Source: Phaeocystidibacter luteus (lineage in GTDB: Bacteria; Bacteroidota; Bacteroidia; Flavobacteriales; Schleiferiaceae). Taken from it: DNA of 64,000 nucleotides. The DNA lies in the NCBI RefSeq assembly GCF_008933115.1, contig NZ_WBVO01000007.1, forward strand, positions 62,001 to 126,000, written 5' to 3'. Positions 16,807-26,410 of the stretch are shown here, piece by piece. Numbering within the stretch: the first letter of the stretch is position 1; each line of letters opens with the position of its first letter. The notes under the pieces are model-generated. The model did not search any database and had not been told where the DNA came from. It saw only the letters and a program-made list of their open reading frames with translations. Both the position numbers and the translations under genes were made by a program.

Positions 16807-18054
16807 TCACTTCAAGTTAGCGTATTTCGTAACCGCATCCGTCACACCCGAATTTTCAAATCGGCCGTCTGCAAGCTTCAATATTTCCGAGTAAAGTGAT
16901 TTCCAGGGACCAAATTTATACTCTGAGAAGTAGTTGTTGTGCCAGAGTAGGCTGAACACACCACCGTGCACCTCAAAGGTCGTCATCATTTCATCAATCA
17001 ACTTTGGAACATCCCCGATGGTCGTGCCCAAATAGCTCTGTTTTCGGAAAGTCGTATCCATCGCATTCAACGGAAGTTCCATCACCGAACTCATCTCCCT
17101 CTTTTCAAAATTGAAGAGGTAATGGGGATAGGTAAAACCTGTTCGAAAGCCTATCTCATCAAAAAAACCAAGACTTGAATCAGCCATTATACCAGCTTCT
17201 TCTAGCACATTGGGCGTATTCAAAATATCGAAATGCAAAAAGTGAAATCGGTTTGAGCTGATTTCTCCACCAACCGCATGTATGTCAGATAGCAGGATAG
17301 GAATCGCAGCATGGGTTCCCGTACTGCCGTGTACGCCTACCTCCGACCCGCGCTGTCTCAACTCGGAAACCAAGGCTTGAACTTTTGGAGCTCGAACATC
17401 ATAATCGGCATTATCAGCGCTTTTTCTACAGAGCATGAAATGAGTAGAGGTCCGATTAAATCGTGCTTCTTCGTCGGCAATCTCGTCGAGATTCATCCAT
17501 GGGTCGCGCCCACGCAATCGATGCAGAAACCCTTTCAACGCCTTTCCAAACTGGAGCTTCTTGACAGCGTTCAATCCACCTTCTAGCCATCCGGAATTCA
17601 TGCGATCTATATCGTGTGAAAGACACAAGGCGGGTCGCTTATGCTTCTTTTCTACTTTGATTCCCGCAGCACTCATCCTTTGGGCCAAAAGTTCAAAATA
17701 GAAATTGACCACTGGCGTTCGGGTTACACCAAAATAGCCCGGACCTGTTTGTGAAGCGGCAGTCCTGGACTGACCTTTATACTGGATGTACTCATGGTAT
17801 GCCGACAAAAAGTAGAACGAACTAGCGATTAGATCGCCGTTTGAGTCCGACGGAAAGAGTACCGGAATTTCATTTCCGTTTATCTCTACACGTTCTGAAC
17901 TCGGAATCGATTTGTCATCAGATTCAAAATAGGTAGACGCTTGATCTGACAATTTGAAATGCCCCTGTGCTGCTTTGGCTCCCTCAGCGTCTATAAAACG
18001 ATACACCATGCAGAAATGAGTGAACACGTAGTGCTGAATGACTTCTGTGATCAT
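16807..18054 (-). CDS. Polysaccharide-deacetylase-like protein with DUF7033-type N-terminus
   Basis: In this 415-residue protein the N-terminal ~140 residues resemble the DUF7033 module found ahead of Bacteroidota deacetylase domains (VLFPSDSNGDLIASSFYFLS). The CE4-like (NodB) part follows: CLSHDIDRMNSG carries the paired-aspartate metal motif, GSEVGVHGSTGTH supplies the histidines, and SSLGFFDEIGFRTGFTYP and SLLWHNNYFS follow. The enzyme would remove N-acetyl groups from a glycan, or may be a non-catalytic relative. It is the first gene of the minus-strand cluster, 49 bp before the sulfotransferase. Confidence 0.78.
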   Translation of the reverse strand: MITEVIQHYVFTHFCMVYRFIDAEGAKAAQGHFKLSDQASTYFESDDKSIPSSERVEINGNEIPVLFPSDSNGDLIASSFYFLSAYHEYIQYKGQSRTAASQTGPGYFGVTRTPVVNFYFELLAQRMSAAGIKVEKKHKRPALCLSHDIDRMNSGWLEGGLNAVKKLQFGKALKGFLHRLRGRDPWMNLDEIADEEARFNRTSTHFMLCRKSADNADYDVRAPKVQALVSELRQRGSEVGVHGSTGTHAAIPILLSDIHAVGGEISSNRFHFLHFDILNTPNVLEEAGIMADSSLGFFDEIGFRTGFTYPHYLFNFEKREMSSVMELPLNAMDTTFRKQSYLGTTIGDVPKLIDEMMTTFEVHGGVFSLLWHNNYFSEYKFGPWKSLYSEILKLADGRFENSGVTDAVTKYANLK

Positions 18055-18230
18055 GCGTCTCTGTAGATATTACTAGGGGTTGTATTCAAGGTCAATGGAG
18101 AATAGTTCCAAGTTCAAAGGAAAGAAAATTAACATGGAAAACGCTTGCTTGAGGTGATATTGAGTGATGTCGAAGGACAATTTCACAGGATAGATTTATT
18201 ACTATTGTGGTCGAATCTAACACTGCGAAT

Positions 18231-20729
18231 ATGCGTTCGAATGTTTTGAAGTGGCTTTTGCCCGTACTGGCTATCGTTATTGCAAACATCATTTACTTCT
18301 ATCCCGCCATACAGGGAAAGGAGTTGATACAAGATGATATCCTCCTGGGAAAGGCCAAGGGAAAGTCGATTGTAGACTACCGAGAGGATAATGGAGAGGA
18401 ACCGCTTTGGACAAACGCCATGTTCAGTGGTATGCCAACCTTCCAGCTCTCTATCAAGTACCCGAACAACTGGCTTTCGCATGTTCAAAGCACAATCAGT
18501 ACCGTTCTGGTTAAAAACAGCTCGATTTACATGATTGCATCCATGATGCTCGGCATGTTTTTCTTGCTGCGAACGTACAATGTCGACCCATGGCTCAGTG
18601 TAGCAGGCGCGATAGCCTTGGGATTCTCAGCCTTTTTCATCATATCCATGGCAGCTGGGCACAACGCAAAGGTTCGTACAGCAGTGTACATTGCACCTAT
18701 GCTCATGGGTATTCTGCTCACACTGCGAGGTAGACAATTACTAGGTTTTGCATTAACAGCTTTGATGGTTGGTCTCAGCATTAACTCCAACCACTTCCAG
18801 GTCACTTACTACTCCATCTTCATCATCATCCCAATTCTGGTTGTGTATGGGATTAAGATGATTCAAGATGGACAAGTCAACGCATTCATCAAACGATCGC
18901 TTATTCTGGCCGCAGCCGCAGCCATCGGTGTTGGTCCAAACATCGGGAACCTGTGGAGCACAATGGCATATTCAAAGGAAACGATGCGTGGTGGACATAC
19001 TGCCCTCGTTGAAGAGCAGAGTGAAACAGAACAAAACTCTGAAGCGGCAAGCTCATCCACAGCCGAAGGTCTTTCGTTTGACTATGCCATGGGCTGGAGC
19101 ATGACGAAGTCAGAAACGTTCAACCTCTTCATCCCAATGTTTGCTGGAGGCGGAAGTAAGGAGAACTACGAAGGCACAGATCTTTACAATAAAGTTACCC
19201 AAGGAAGAACGGTACCCGACAATCAAAAAGAGCAAATAAACGGCCTCATTGGCAGCACGCTCTATTGGGGAGAAAGCATGACAAACGGCTCATATTACTT
19301 AGGAGCAGTGGTGTTCTTTTTATTCGTTCTTGCCTTGTTCACCGTAAACGGAACAACCAGACAATGGGTTTTGGCATCCCTAATTATCGCCTTGATGCTT
19401 GCATGGGGGAAGAACCTGGAATGGTTCAACAGGCTCATGTTTGAGAGCCTTCCATTCTACAACAAGTTCCGCGTTCCAAGTATGGCCGTGGTTATCGTTT
19501 GTACTGTCATACCGTTCTTCGGATTTGTGGGTCTACAACGCTTCATCAACCTCGCTAAGGATGACAAGGATGCCGCCAAGAAGATTCTCATGCGCTCACT
19601 TTACGTGGCAGGTGGAATTCTTCTAGCTATTGCGTTGGTCGGACCTGCGTTATTCTCGCTCGAGGGTGACCGTGACCAGCAGATGGTTCAATATTGGTCC
19701 CAAATTCAAATGCCGTTGAGCATCAATGAAATCGACGATGCGAGAGCCAGCCTAATGCGCAGTTCTGCATTTACTTCACTGATCTTTGCTGGACTCACAT
19801 TTGGTGCCCTTTTCCTCTATTTGAGAGGAACCTTGAAAGCTCAAGTTTTGGGCTTCGTTGTTATCGGTTTAGTCGTGGTTGACTTATGGTCGTTCGACAA
19901 AGATCACCTCAACGCGGATTCATTCGTTTCTTCGAGTCAATACCTCAACGAATTCCGCCCTACTCGCGCCGATCAATTCATCCTCAAGGATACCGATCCT
20001 CACTACCGGGTTTGGAACACCACTCAAGGCTTGACCAGCGATTCACGCACTAGCTTTTACCATAAGTCGATTGGCGGGTATCACGGAGCTAAATTGGCGC
20101 GATATCAAGATCTCATCAATGAACAGCTTTCGCAACAAAACATGGAGGTGTTCAATATGCTCAACACGAAGTGGGTTATTTACGATGCAAATGGAGAAAC
20201 CATGGCCGAAGCTAACGTTGGTGCTGCAGGTAACGCTTGGTTCCCTACCAATGCAATTTGGGTAGATGGTCCAGTGAATGAAATGAATGCCCTAGATGAC
20301 TTCAAAGCCTTGACGGACGTTGTGATCGATCAAAGCATGCGCGAGGCACTTGACGGAACCGTTCGAATGGATTCTAACGTGCGAAACACGATTGCACTTA
20401 CCTCCTACGATCCAAAGGAGATGCATTACACCGCAAAAGTACAGGGCCAACCGGCACTTGCCGTTTTCTCGGAAATCTGGTACGATGCTCCTGGTCAGCC
20501 ATGGAAACTGTACGTTGATGGCGAAGAAACAGAGCTCTACCGAGTGAACTACTTGTTGCGTTCAGCCGTCATCCCGGCGGGTGAGCACGAAATTGTAATG
20601 AAGTTTGAGCCGAAGACGTACTACATGGGCGAGCAAGTAGACCTAGTATTCTCCATTCTCTTGTTCCTTGCGCTCATTGGAGCGGGAATTCAAGAATATA
20701 GAAGTGCCAAAAAGGCCGCAACCGAATAG
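18231..20729 (+). CDS. YfhO-family polytopic membrane protein (GT-C-like)
   Basis: This protein of ~832 residues has about a dozen predicted helices. N-terminal features include NIIYFYPAIQGKELIQDDI and PLWTNAMFSGMPTFQLS; LLGFALTALMVGLSINSNHF and a long loop follow, and a final soluble domain (PHYRVWNTT, SFYHKSIGGYHGAKLARYQD, EIWYDAPGQPWKLYVDG) precedes the last helix. This is the standard YfhO layout; in Bacillus a YfhO protein acts in teichoic-acid glycosylation. I chose the ATG at 18231; a GTG at 18207 is the in-frame alternative. Its divergent position beside the polysaccharide operon suggests envelope glycan work. Confidence 0.85.
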   Translation: MRSNVLKWLLPVLAIVIANIIYFYPAIQGKELIQDDILLGKAKGKSIVDYREDNGEEPLWTNAMFSGMPTFQLSIKYPNNWLSHVQSTISTVLVKNSSIYMIASMMLGMFFLLRTYNVDPWLSVAGAIALGFSAFFIISMAAGHNAKVRTAVYIAPMLMGILLTLRGRQLLGFALTALMVGLSINSNHFQVTYYSIFIIIPILVVYGIKMIQDGQVNAFIKRSLILAAAAAIGVGPNIGNLWSTMAYSKETMRGGHTALVEEQSETEQNSEAASSSTAEGLSFDYAMGWSMTKSETFNLFIPMFAGGGSKENYEGTDLYNKVTQGRTVPDNQKEQINGLIGSTLYWGESMTNGSYYLGAVVFFLFVLALFTVNGTTRQWVLASLIIALMLAWGKNLEWFNRLMFESLPFYNKFRVPSMAVVIVCTVIPFFGFVGLQRFINLAKDDKDAAKKILMRSLYVAGGILLAIALVGPALFSLEGDRDQQMVQYWSQIQMPLSINEIDDARASLMRSSAFTSLIFAGLTFGALFLYLRGTLKAQVLGFVVIGLVVVDLWSFDKDHLNADSFVSSSQYLNEFRPTRADQFILKDTDPHYRVWNTTQGLTSDSRTSFYHKSIGGYHGAKLARYQDLINEQLSQQNMEVFNMLNTKWVIYDANGETMAEANVGAAGNAWFPTNAIWVDGPVNEMNALDDFKALTDVVIDQSMREALDGTVRMDSNVRNTIALTSYDPKEMHYTAKVQGQPALAVFSEIWYDAPGQPWKLYVDGEETELYRVNYLLRSAVIPAGEHEIVMKFEPKTYYMGEQVDLVFSILLFLALIGAGIQEYRSAKKAATE

Positions 20730-20752
20730 TCAAAAGCAAAGGATAAAATGAG

Positions 20753-20783
20753 AAGAGCCACTAGTTGTAGTGGCTCTTTTTTT
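20753..20783 (+). terminator. Strong intrinsic terminator after the YfhO gene
   Basis: AAGAGCCACTA and TAGTGGCTCTT form a perfect 11-bp stem around a GTTG tetraloop, followed by a T run to 20783. It lies 24 nt after the YfhO stop codon. The convergent LamG gene ends at 20782, inside the T run. Confidence 0.92.
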
Positions 20784-22767
20784 ATCTGAAGACGTTTATA
20801 AATGCTGTCTTCTCGGCAAACTCTCCAGATCGGGTTTTGTATTTAAGAATGATGGGATATGCTCCTTCAGAGACTAAGCGTCCTCTAAATGTTCCATCCC
20901 AGTACCCATCAGGATCTGAAGTTTGATATATTTTCGCGCCCCATCTATCGAATACTGTCCAGGTAAACTCTAGTCCAGCGAGATTTTCAATGAAGTACAC
21001 GTCATTCATACCATCGCCGTTTGGCGTGAATGCATTCGGTAAGTAGATGTACACATCATCACAGTTCTCCACAAACACTTGGAAATCGACATCAACATCT
21101 CCGCAACTTGACGATGCCGTAAATTCATATGTCCCCGATTCGCTAATGGTACGTTGATTTCCCACATACCCATCACTCCATGTGACAATTGAATAGGACG
21201 AGGGTACTGAAAAATTCAAAGATTCACCCTCGCAGAAGGAATAAGTCGGGAAGAACGGTATGTTTTCAGGTGATGCCGTGCCGACAACTATAGTTTCAAC
21301 AAACGAACAGTTTCCACTTGTTACTGAAACGGTATACGTCCCAGGGAAAAGATATCGATTTCCACCTCCCCCATCAGGCCAAATAACCGTTGTGCCTGCG
21401 GGAGTAACAAAGAGTACGCTATCACACGTGGTAGTATCGGTAAATGGAAGTGCGTTCACAGAGAACTCCGTAATCACAAGGGTATCTTCTGCAGAGCATC
21501 CTCCAGCCGAAGCTGTGACGATGTATGTACCAGGACCCAGTGTTCTACTTGCGGAAGTGTTACCATCATCCCATGCATAGGAGAATCCATTTGGAAGAGA
21601 AATCGGAACGGTTTGGCCCGGGCAAATGGTTGTATCCTCAGGAAATAATTGAACGGTGAGTTGCCCCTCAATACTAAATTCGGCTTGGGATGTAATTCCG
21701 GTTGCTGGGCTAGATGTAGATTGCCAAGTATCAGCGATGTTATCTCTTGTTTCTTTCAGAATAAATGGACTAGACACCACATCAAATGGATCATCCGTTG
21801 AGAAATCTGTATCGGCCACCCAGATTCCCCATGCGTGAGGTGAAACACATCCTGAACCCGTTATAGAAGGATCATTGTCTATTCGGTATAAATGGACCCC
21901 ATGCGATGGTTGCGCAAGTGATGAAACAATAAATTCCTGATTGGCGATTTCCAACGTCACCGATTGATTCGTAAAATAGCCACTCCCTGAGGTAGCATAT
22001 GCATAGACGGAAGTGTCGCCAATTGGAGCGGTCGACTGAATAGTCGTTGCGCCAATACGCGTCCCTGTGGTCCCTGCACTTCCAATATTTGTGAAGGTGT
22101 TCGACCCCGCAGCTTCGTTAAGATCGTACGCCATCAGTAAATCGGGAACACTTGCCGTAATTTTCGTCGTCATGATGTCCCGAATCTCAGTAAGGGTCAA
22201 CTCTCTATCCCAAACACTTAGGTGATCTAACTCTCCTTCATAAAACCTTCCTCCAGTTGCCCGCTTCTTCCCCAGCCAAGCGTTACCGCTTAAAGAGTTC
22301 GACCAAGTTGTACCCGTACCCGTATAATAGCCCGTTTGAATTTCACCATTGATATACATATCCATGTCGCCCATACCCCTAAACACAGCGGCGATATGAA
22401 TCCATTCCCCTGCCATACTATTCGGTGTCACAACAACATAGGAACTTCTGGACGTCGGACTGAAGTCTCCACTACCACTGCCTAAACTCATCGTCACTCT
22501 GTCAGAAGCTACGTTTAGCCACAATCCGTGATACGTAACCATACTTGGATTTCTGTTCGAAGAAAAGACAGTAGATTGAAGCTGGGTAGCCGGTTTTACC
22601 CAAACGTTCACAGTAATGGGTAGTGTCATGTTTTGAAGCGACGGACCTAAGTCGACATGGTCATTAACACCGTCAAAGTGCAATGCATTACCAGGTCCAA
22701 CTGAGTTTTGGGCTACGGCCGGCAGGAAGCACATGCTTAGAAAGAGAGCGATGAACCAGTTGGGCAT
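20782..22767 (-). CDS. T9SS-secreted LamG-domain protein, type B C-terminal domain (paralogue 1)
   Basis: I chose the ATG at 22767, which gives signal peptide MPNWFIALFLSMCFLPAVAQ; a start at 22794 would add nine residues ahead of it. LamG spans residues ~20-215 (MTLPITVNVWVKPA, WIHIAAVFRGMGDMDMYING, EGELDHLSVWDREL). Then come an AIDS-like sandwich region and W(D/S/P)DG modules (FSYAWDDGNTSASRTLGPG, VIWPDGGGGNRYLFPGTYT). The C-terminus is YLPNAFTPNGDGMNDVYFI ... WTVFDRWGAKIYQTS ... WDGTFRG, a type B T9SS signal. It is very similar to the next gene and probably arose by tandem duplication. Confidence 0.9.
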   Translation of the reverse strand: MPNWFIALFLSMCFLPAVAQNSVGPGNALHFDGVNDHVDLGPSLQNMTLPITVNVWVKPATQLQSTVFSSNRNPSMVTYHGLWLNVASDRVTMSLGSGSGDFSPTSRSSYVVVTPNSMAGEWIHIAAVFRGMGDMDMYINGEIQTGYYTGTGTTWSNSLSGNAWLGKKRATGGRFYEGELDHLSVWDRELTLTEIRDIMTTKITASVPDLLMAYDLNEAAGSNTFTNIGSAGTTGTRIGATTIQSTAPIGDTSVYAYATSGSGYFTNQSVTLEIANQEFIVSSLAQPSHGVHLYRIDNDPSITGSGCVSPHAWGIWVADTDFSTDDPFDVVSSPFILKETRDNIADTWQSTSSPATGITSQAEFSIEGQLTVQLFPEDTTICPGQTVPISLPNGFSYAWDDGNTSASRTLGPGTYIVTASAGGCSAEDTLVITEFSVNALPFTDTTTCDSVLFVTPAGTTVIWPDGGGGNRYLFPGTYTVSVTSGNCSFVETIVVGTASPENIPFFPTYSFCEGESLNFSVPSSYSIVTWSDGYVGNQRTISESGTYEFTASSSCGDVDVDFQVFVENCDDVYIYLPNAFTPNGDGMNDVYFIENLAGLEFTWTVFDRWGAKIYQTSDPDGYWDGTFRGRLVSEGAYPIILKYKTRSGEFAEKTAFINVFR

Positions 22768-22848
22768 AGTAGAGAGCTTTATGCGAATATACAAATTGTG
22801 AAACAGCTCTATTTCAGACAGTTCACGTTACAATTTGAGCCAAAACAT

Positions 22849-24834
22849 TTAATGTATTACAGTTAATGACTGGCGCTTCACCTGTGGAGTTCCGGACCTG
22901 TCGATGTAATTGATGATCATAACATATGCCCCGTCCTGAACTTTTTCTCCTCTAAAAGTTCCGTCCCAAAAGGCGTCTGGATCCGAAGTGGCAAAGATTT
23001 CCGCACCCCAACGGTTTATGATTCTCCAACGGAAGTCTACTCCGCCTAAATTTGGAATGAAGAAGTAATCGTTGGTTCCATCACCATTCGGCGAGAATGC
23101 GGTTGGAATCCATAGGTGAAGATCTTGACAAGCCTCTACGAACACTTCGAAACTCCCCGTGACTGTTCCACAGGCCGAATAGGCCGTGAAATCATAGGTG
23201 CCCGACTCTGTAATCACCCTGGTGTTGCCTGTTTCTCCGTCTGACCAATCAACCGTAGAATAATCACTCGGAATGGTGAAGGTGAGGTCTTCATCATCAC
23301 AAATGTTGTATACGGGGAAATAACTGATAGACGCCGGTGATGAAACACCCACAGTAATCACTTGGGTAAAAGAACAAGTGCCGCTAGTGACAGACACCAC
23401 ATAAGTTCCTGGGAAGAGGTACCTGTTGCCTCCCCCTCCATCAGGCCACATAACGGTGGTTCCAGCTGGCGCAATGAAAAGCACACTATCGCAGGTTGTC
23501 GTATCCGTGAATGGAAGTGCATTCACGGTAAATTCAGTAATCACAATGGTATCTTCGGTTGAACAACCTCCGGATGACGCTGTAACGATATAGGTACCTG
23601 GGCCAAGTGTTCTGCTTGCCGAAGTACTTCCGTCATCCCATGTGTATGTCAATCCATTCGGAAGGGTAATCGGAACAGTTTCCCCTGGACAAACCGTTGT
23701 ATCCTCTGGAAGGAGTTGGACGGTCAGCGACCCAGAAACGATGAACTCCGATTGATAGGTAATACCCGTTACAGGACCGGGGTTCGTCTGCCAAGTGTCA
23801 CCGATATTATCTCGAGATTCAGCGATACTCGATGGACTCGCAGATACATCGAAGGGGTCGTCATTCGAAAAATCAAAATCAGACACCCACACTCCCCATG
23901 CGTGTGGTGAAGTACATCCCGTTGCGGAAATGGAAGGGTCGTTATCAATTCTATATAAGTGTACACCTCGCGAAGGCATTGCAAGCCCGGCTGCCGTAAA
24001 ATCCTGATTCGCAATGGTCAACGTCACGCTTTGATTTGTGAAGTATCCACTGCCCGTTGCAGCGTATGCATGAACCGACGTGTCTCCTATGGGAGCAGTA
24101 GATTGAGTAGTAGTGGGTCCTACTCTAGTTCCTGAAGCCCCAGCTGAGCCCGAGTTCGAGAAAGTCGTAGCACCCGCGGTTTCGTTAAAATCATATGCCA
24201 TGAGAAGGTCTGGTTGTCCACCCACGTGCTTAGAACACATCAAATCTCTAATCTCCGTGATGGTCAGTTCTCTACCCCAAACACTAAAATTGTCAACCTC
24301 CCCTGTGTAGTATCCGGTTAGGTCACTTTGCCCCTTCCCCAACCAAGCGTTTCCACTAAAACTATTTGACCAGGCCGCGGTGGTTCCGGAATAAGAACCA
24401 GACTGAATTTCACCATTGATATACAAATCCATATTTCCGATCCCTCTGTACACGGCCGCGATATGAATCCACTCACCATAAAAATCATTCGGGAACATGA
24501 CGAGATATGTGCTCCTTGAGCTCGAGCCAAATCCTCCTGTACCATTGCCCATGTGAAGACCCACGCGATCGCTTCCCACATTCAGCCACACACCGTGATA
24601 GGTACTCTGTGTAGCTGTTGCATTAGATGCGAAAACCGTTTTATGCGAAGCTTGATCAGGATTAACCCACATACACACCGTGATGGGCAACGTCATGCTC
24701 TGAAGGTTCGGACCTAGGTCTACGTAATCACCGCTACCATTGAAGTCGAGCGCATTACCCGGCCCCACGTTATTCTGAGCAAATAGCCCACAAACACTTA
24801 GGCTAAAAATAATAGTTGCGATTCTCTTGAACAT
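22849..24834 (-). CDS. T9SS-secreted LamG-domain protein, type B C-terminal domain (paralogue 2)
   Basis: This 661-residue tandem paralogue of the preceding gene has the same domain order: signal peptide ending LFAQ, LamG (MTLPITVCMWVNP, WIHIAAVYRGIGNMDLYING), WDDG/WPDG modules and the CTD WIPTAFSPNGDGTNDYFFI ... WRIINRWGAEIFATS ... WDGTFRG. The central module LPNGLTYTWDDGSTSASRTL is almost identical between the two, while the C-terminal ~100 residues differ more. A perfect -7 box lies upstream. The ligand is unknown; the LamG position suggests glycan or protein binding at the surface. Confidence 0.9.
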   Translation of the reverse strand: MFKRIATIIFSLSVCGLFAQNNVGPGNALDFNGSGDYVDLGPNLQSMTLPITVCMWVNPDQASHKTVFASNATATQSTYHGVWLNVGSDRVGLHMGNGTGGFGSSSRSTYLVMFPNDFYGEWIHIAAVYRGIGNMDLYINGEIQSGSYSGTTAAWSNSFSGNAWLGKGQSDLTGYYTGEVDNFSVWGRELTITEIRDLMCSKHVGGQPDLLMAYDFNETAGATTFSNSGSAGASGTRVGPTTTQSTAPIGDTSVHAYAATGSGYFTNQSVTLTIANQDFTAAGLAMPSRGVHLYRIDNDPSISATGCTSPHAWGVWVSDFDFSNDDPFDVSASPSSIAESRDNIGDTWQTNPGPVTGITYQSEFIVSGSLTVQLLPEDTTVCPGETVPITLPNGLTYTWDDGSTSASRTLGPGTYIVTASSGGCSTEDTIVITEFTVNALPFTDTTTCDSVLFIAPAGTTVMWPDGGGGNRYLFPGTYVVSVTSGTCSFTQVITVGVSSPASISYFPVYNICDDEDLTFTIPSDYSTVDWSDGETGNTRVITESGTYDFTAYSACGTVTGSFEVFVEACQDLHLWIPTAFSPNGDGTNDYFFIPNLGGVDFRWRIINRWGAEIFATSDPDAFWDGTFRGEKVQDGAYVMIINYIDRSGTPQVKRQSLTVIH

Positions 24835-24851
24835 GAGAGAGATATTTGTTT

Positions 24852-24859
24852 CAAATGTA
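24852..24859 (-). promoter_or_regulatory. Predicted -7 box for LamG paralogue 2
   Basis: On the minus strand TACATTTG matches TAnnTTTG and ends 17 nt before the ATG at 24834. No good -33 TTG is present at the expected spacing. Confidence 0.45.
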
Positions 24860-24868
24860 AGGAATACC

Positions 24869-26155
24869 CTAGGAATTCTTTAAGTAGGCGAGCACTTTAG
24901 AAGCTTGTTCTTGTCTACTGAATTGCTTTCGTAGATCTTCACTAGAGGATGTGCGGCTGGAAATGTTAGTCAGAAAACTCTTCATACCGTTGGCATCGCC
25001 ATAATCGAACATCTCTCCTCCTTGTGACGTCCGAAGAATTTCGGCGGCGTCGCCATTGCTCGGACCAATACCTAGAATTGGATTTCCTGTTCCTAGATAA
25101 TCAAAGATTTTCCCAGTGAGGATTCCTTCATTGTTCTCTATATCAGGTATCACGAGTAAAAGAGCCTCACTGTTGGCTACGTACGAATTAAGCTCGGCTT
25201 TTGGCATATAATCTAACCATCGAACTTCAATGTTAGACGGAAGCGCCGACAACCGACTCTTTGTATGTTCGTCCCACTTGCCAATAATCTGGAGGACCAG
25301 CTTGGAGTTCAAATTTTGCAAGGCGGTCACCAAGCCATCAACTGGATATTGGCGACCAATGGTTCCGGCATAGGTGACTACAGGAACGTCATGTGTTTCT
25401 TTATTGGCCAAAACTTCTGCAAAGTCAGTTGGGTCATATCCATTTGGAAGGACATGAATTTTTGACTCGTTAATGGCCGTATCTTTTGAAGCAAAGAGCT
25501 TTTTGAGTGCGTTTGAAACGGTGAGTATGGCATCCGCTTCAATGAGCACCTTGGCCTCCATCTTTGCCTCTCTCATCCTTGTGAAAGCGGTTGGATAGAA
25601 TCGCCTGTAGTAGTAGATGTCGGTCCACGGATCACGCATATCGGCAATCCACTTCACCCCAAAGTTCTTCTTTAGCTTTTGTCCGACTAGTTGCGTACTA
25701 TGAGGAGGTGAGGACGTGATTACATTCTCAATACCGTGTTCCTCTATAAGCCGAGCAGCTGCCTGATAAGCGTGCTTATTCCATCCTCTTCGAGCATCTG
25801 GGACGAAGAAATTACCACGTGCAAATCGCGCAAGCTTTTGGATAAAGCTCACCTTCTCACTTTCATTGGCAAATCCAGAAAATGGAACTTCACTATTGCC
25901 CGTGGCCTTCTTGTATGCGCCAAATTGCTCCGAAGTATTCGTTCGAATAACGTCAACATTTGGGTGTACGTCGGCCGCTAAACTCTCATCTCGTAGCGGG
26001 TAAGTTCCCCTTTCGGGGTCAACCGTAACCACATAAACCTTGCATCCCTGCTCGGCCATATACTTTGAGAGTTTCAACCAACGCTGAACGCCTGGTCCGC
26101 CTGCCGGAGGCCAGTAATAGGTGAGAATTAAAACCTTGGATACATCGCTTGTCAC
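24869..26155 (-). CDS. Glycosyltransferase family 4
   Basis: This 428-residue GT-B enzyme has the N-terminal motif ILTYYWPPAGGPGVQRWLKL, common in Bacteroidota WbuB-like transferases, then ITSSPPHSTQLVGQKLKK and KWIADMRDPWTD. The C-terminal domain has VVTYAGTIGRQYPVDGLV and EGILTGKIFDYLGTGNPIL. The start codon is GTG at 26155. It lies 9 nt after DUF4834, in the carB operon, so it may be transcribed from the carB promoter although it fits the surface-glycan theme. Confidence 0.85.
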   Translation of the reverse strand: MTSDVSKVLILTYYWPPAGGPGVQRWLKLSKYMAEQGCKVYVVTVDPERGTYPLRDESLAADVHPNVDVIRTNTSEQFGAYKKATGNSEVPFSGFANESEKVSFIQKLARFARGNFFVPDARRGWNKHAYQAAARLIEEHGIENVITSSPPHSTQLVGQKLKKNFGVKWIADMRDPWTDIYYYRRFYPTAFTRMREAKMEAKVLIEADAILTVSNALKKLFASKDTAINESKIHVLPNGYDPTDFAEVLANKETHDVPVVTYAGTIGRQYPVDGLVTALQNLNSKLVLQIIGKWDEHTKSRLSALPSNIEVRWLDYMPKAELNSYVANSEALLLVIPDIENNEGILTGKIFDYLGTGNPILGIGPSNGDAAEILRTSQGGEMFDYGDANGMKSFLTNISSRTSSSEDLRKQFSRQEQASKVLAYLKNS

Positions 26156-26164
26156 GGCGACAAG

Positions 26165-26410
26165 TTAAGATTTCGAATCGTCTTCTATCTCCTCAAAATC
26201 CACAACCTCGCCGGCATCTTGCTTCACTGCACTGCGGGTTTGGCGCGGATCATAGGTCACCACAATTTCCTGCTGCTTTTGGGAGCGGGTATTGGGGTTA
26301 GACGTGTGGGGTCTTCGCGCATACTCAGCTCTTCTGCGCGAAGCCCACCAAAAGTCTAATATTCTAAATACTGCCCATGCAATGAACAGGTAGAAAACGA
26401 ATCTCAACAT
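26165..26410 (-). CDS. DUF4834 family small membrane protein
   Basis: This is an 81-residue protein with one N-terminal helix (MLRFVFYLFIAWAVFRILDFWW), a basic stretch (RRRAEYARRP) and a short cytoplasmic acidic tail (EVVDFEEIEDD). The pattern matches DUF4834, a Bacteroidota family of unknown function. Its ATG overlaps the carB stop codon (TAATG), so translation is probably coupled. Confidence 0.75.
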   Translation of the reverse strand: MLRFVFYLFIAWAVFRILDFWWASRRRAEYARRPHTSNPNTRSQKQQEIVVTYDPRQTRSAVKQDAGEVVDFEEIEDDSKS

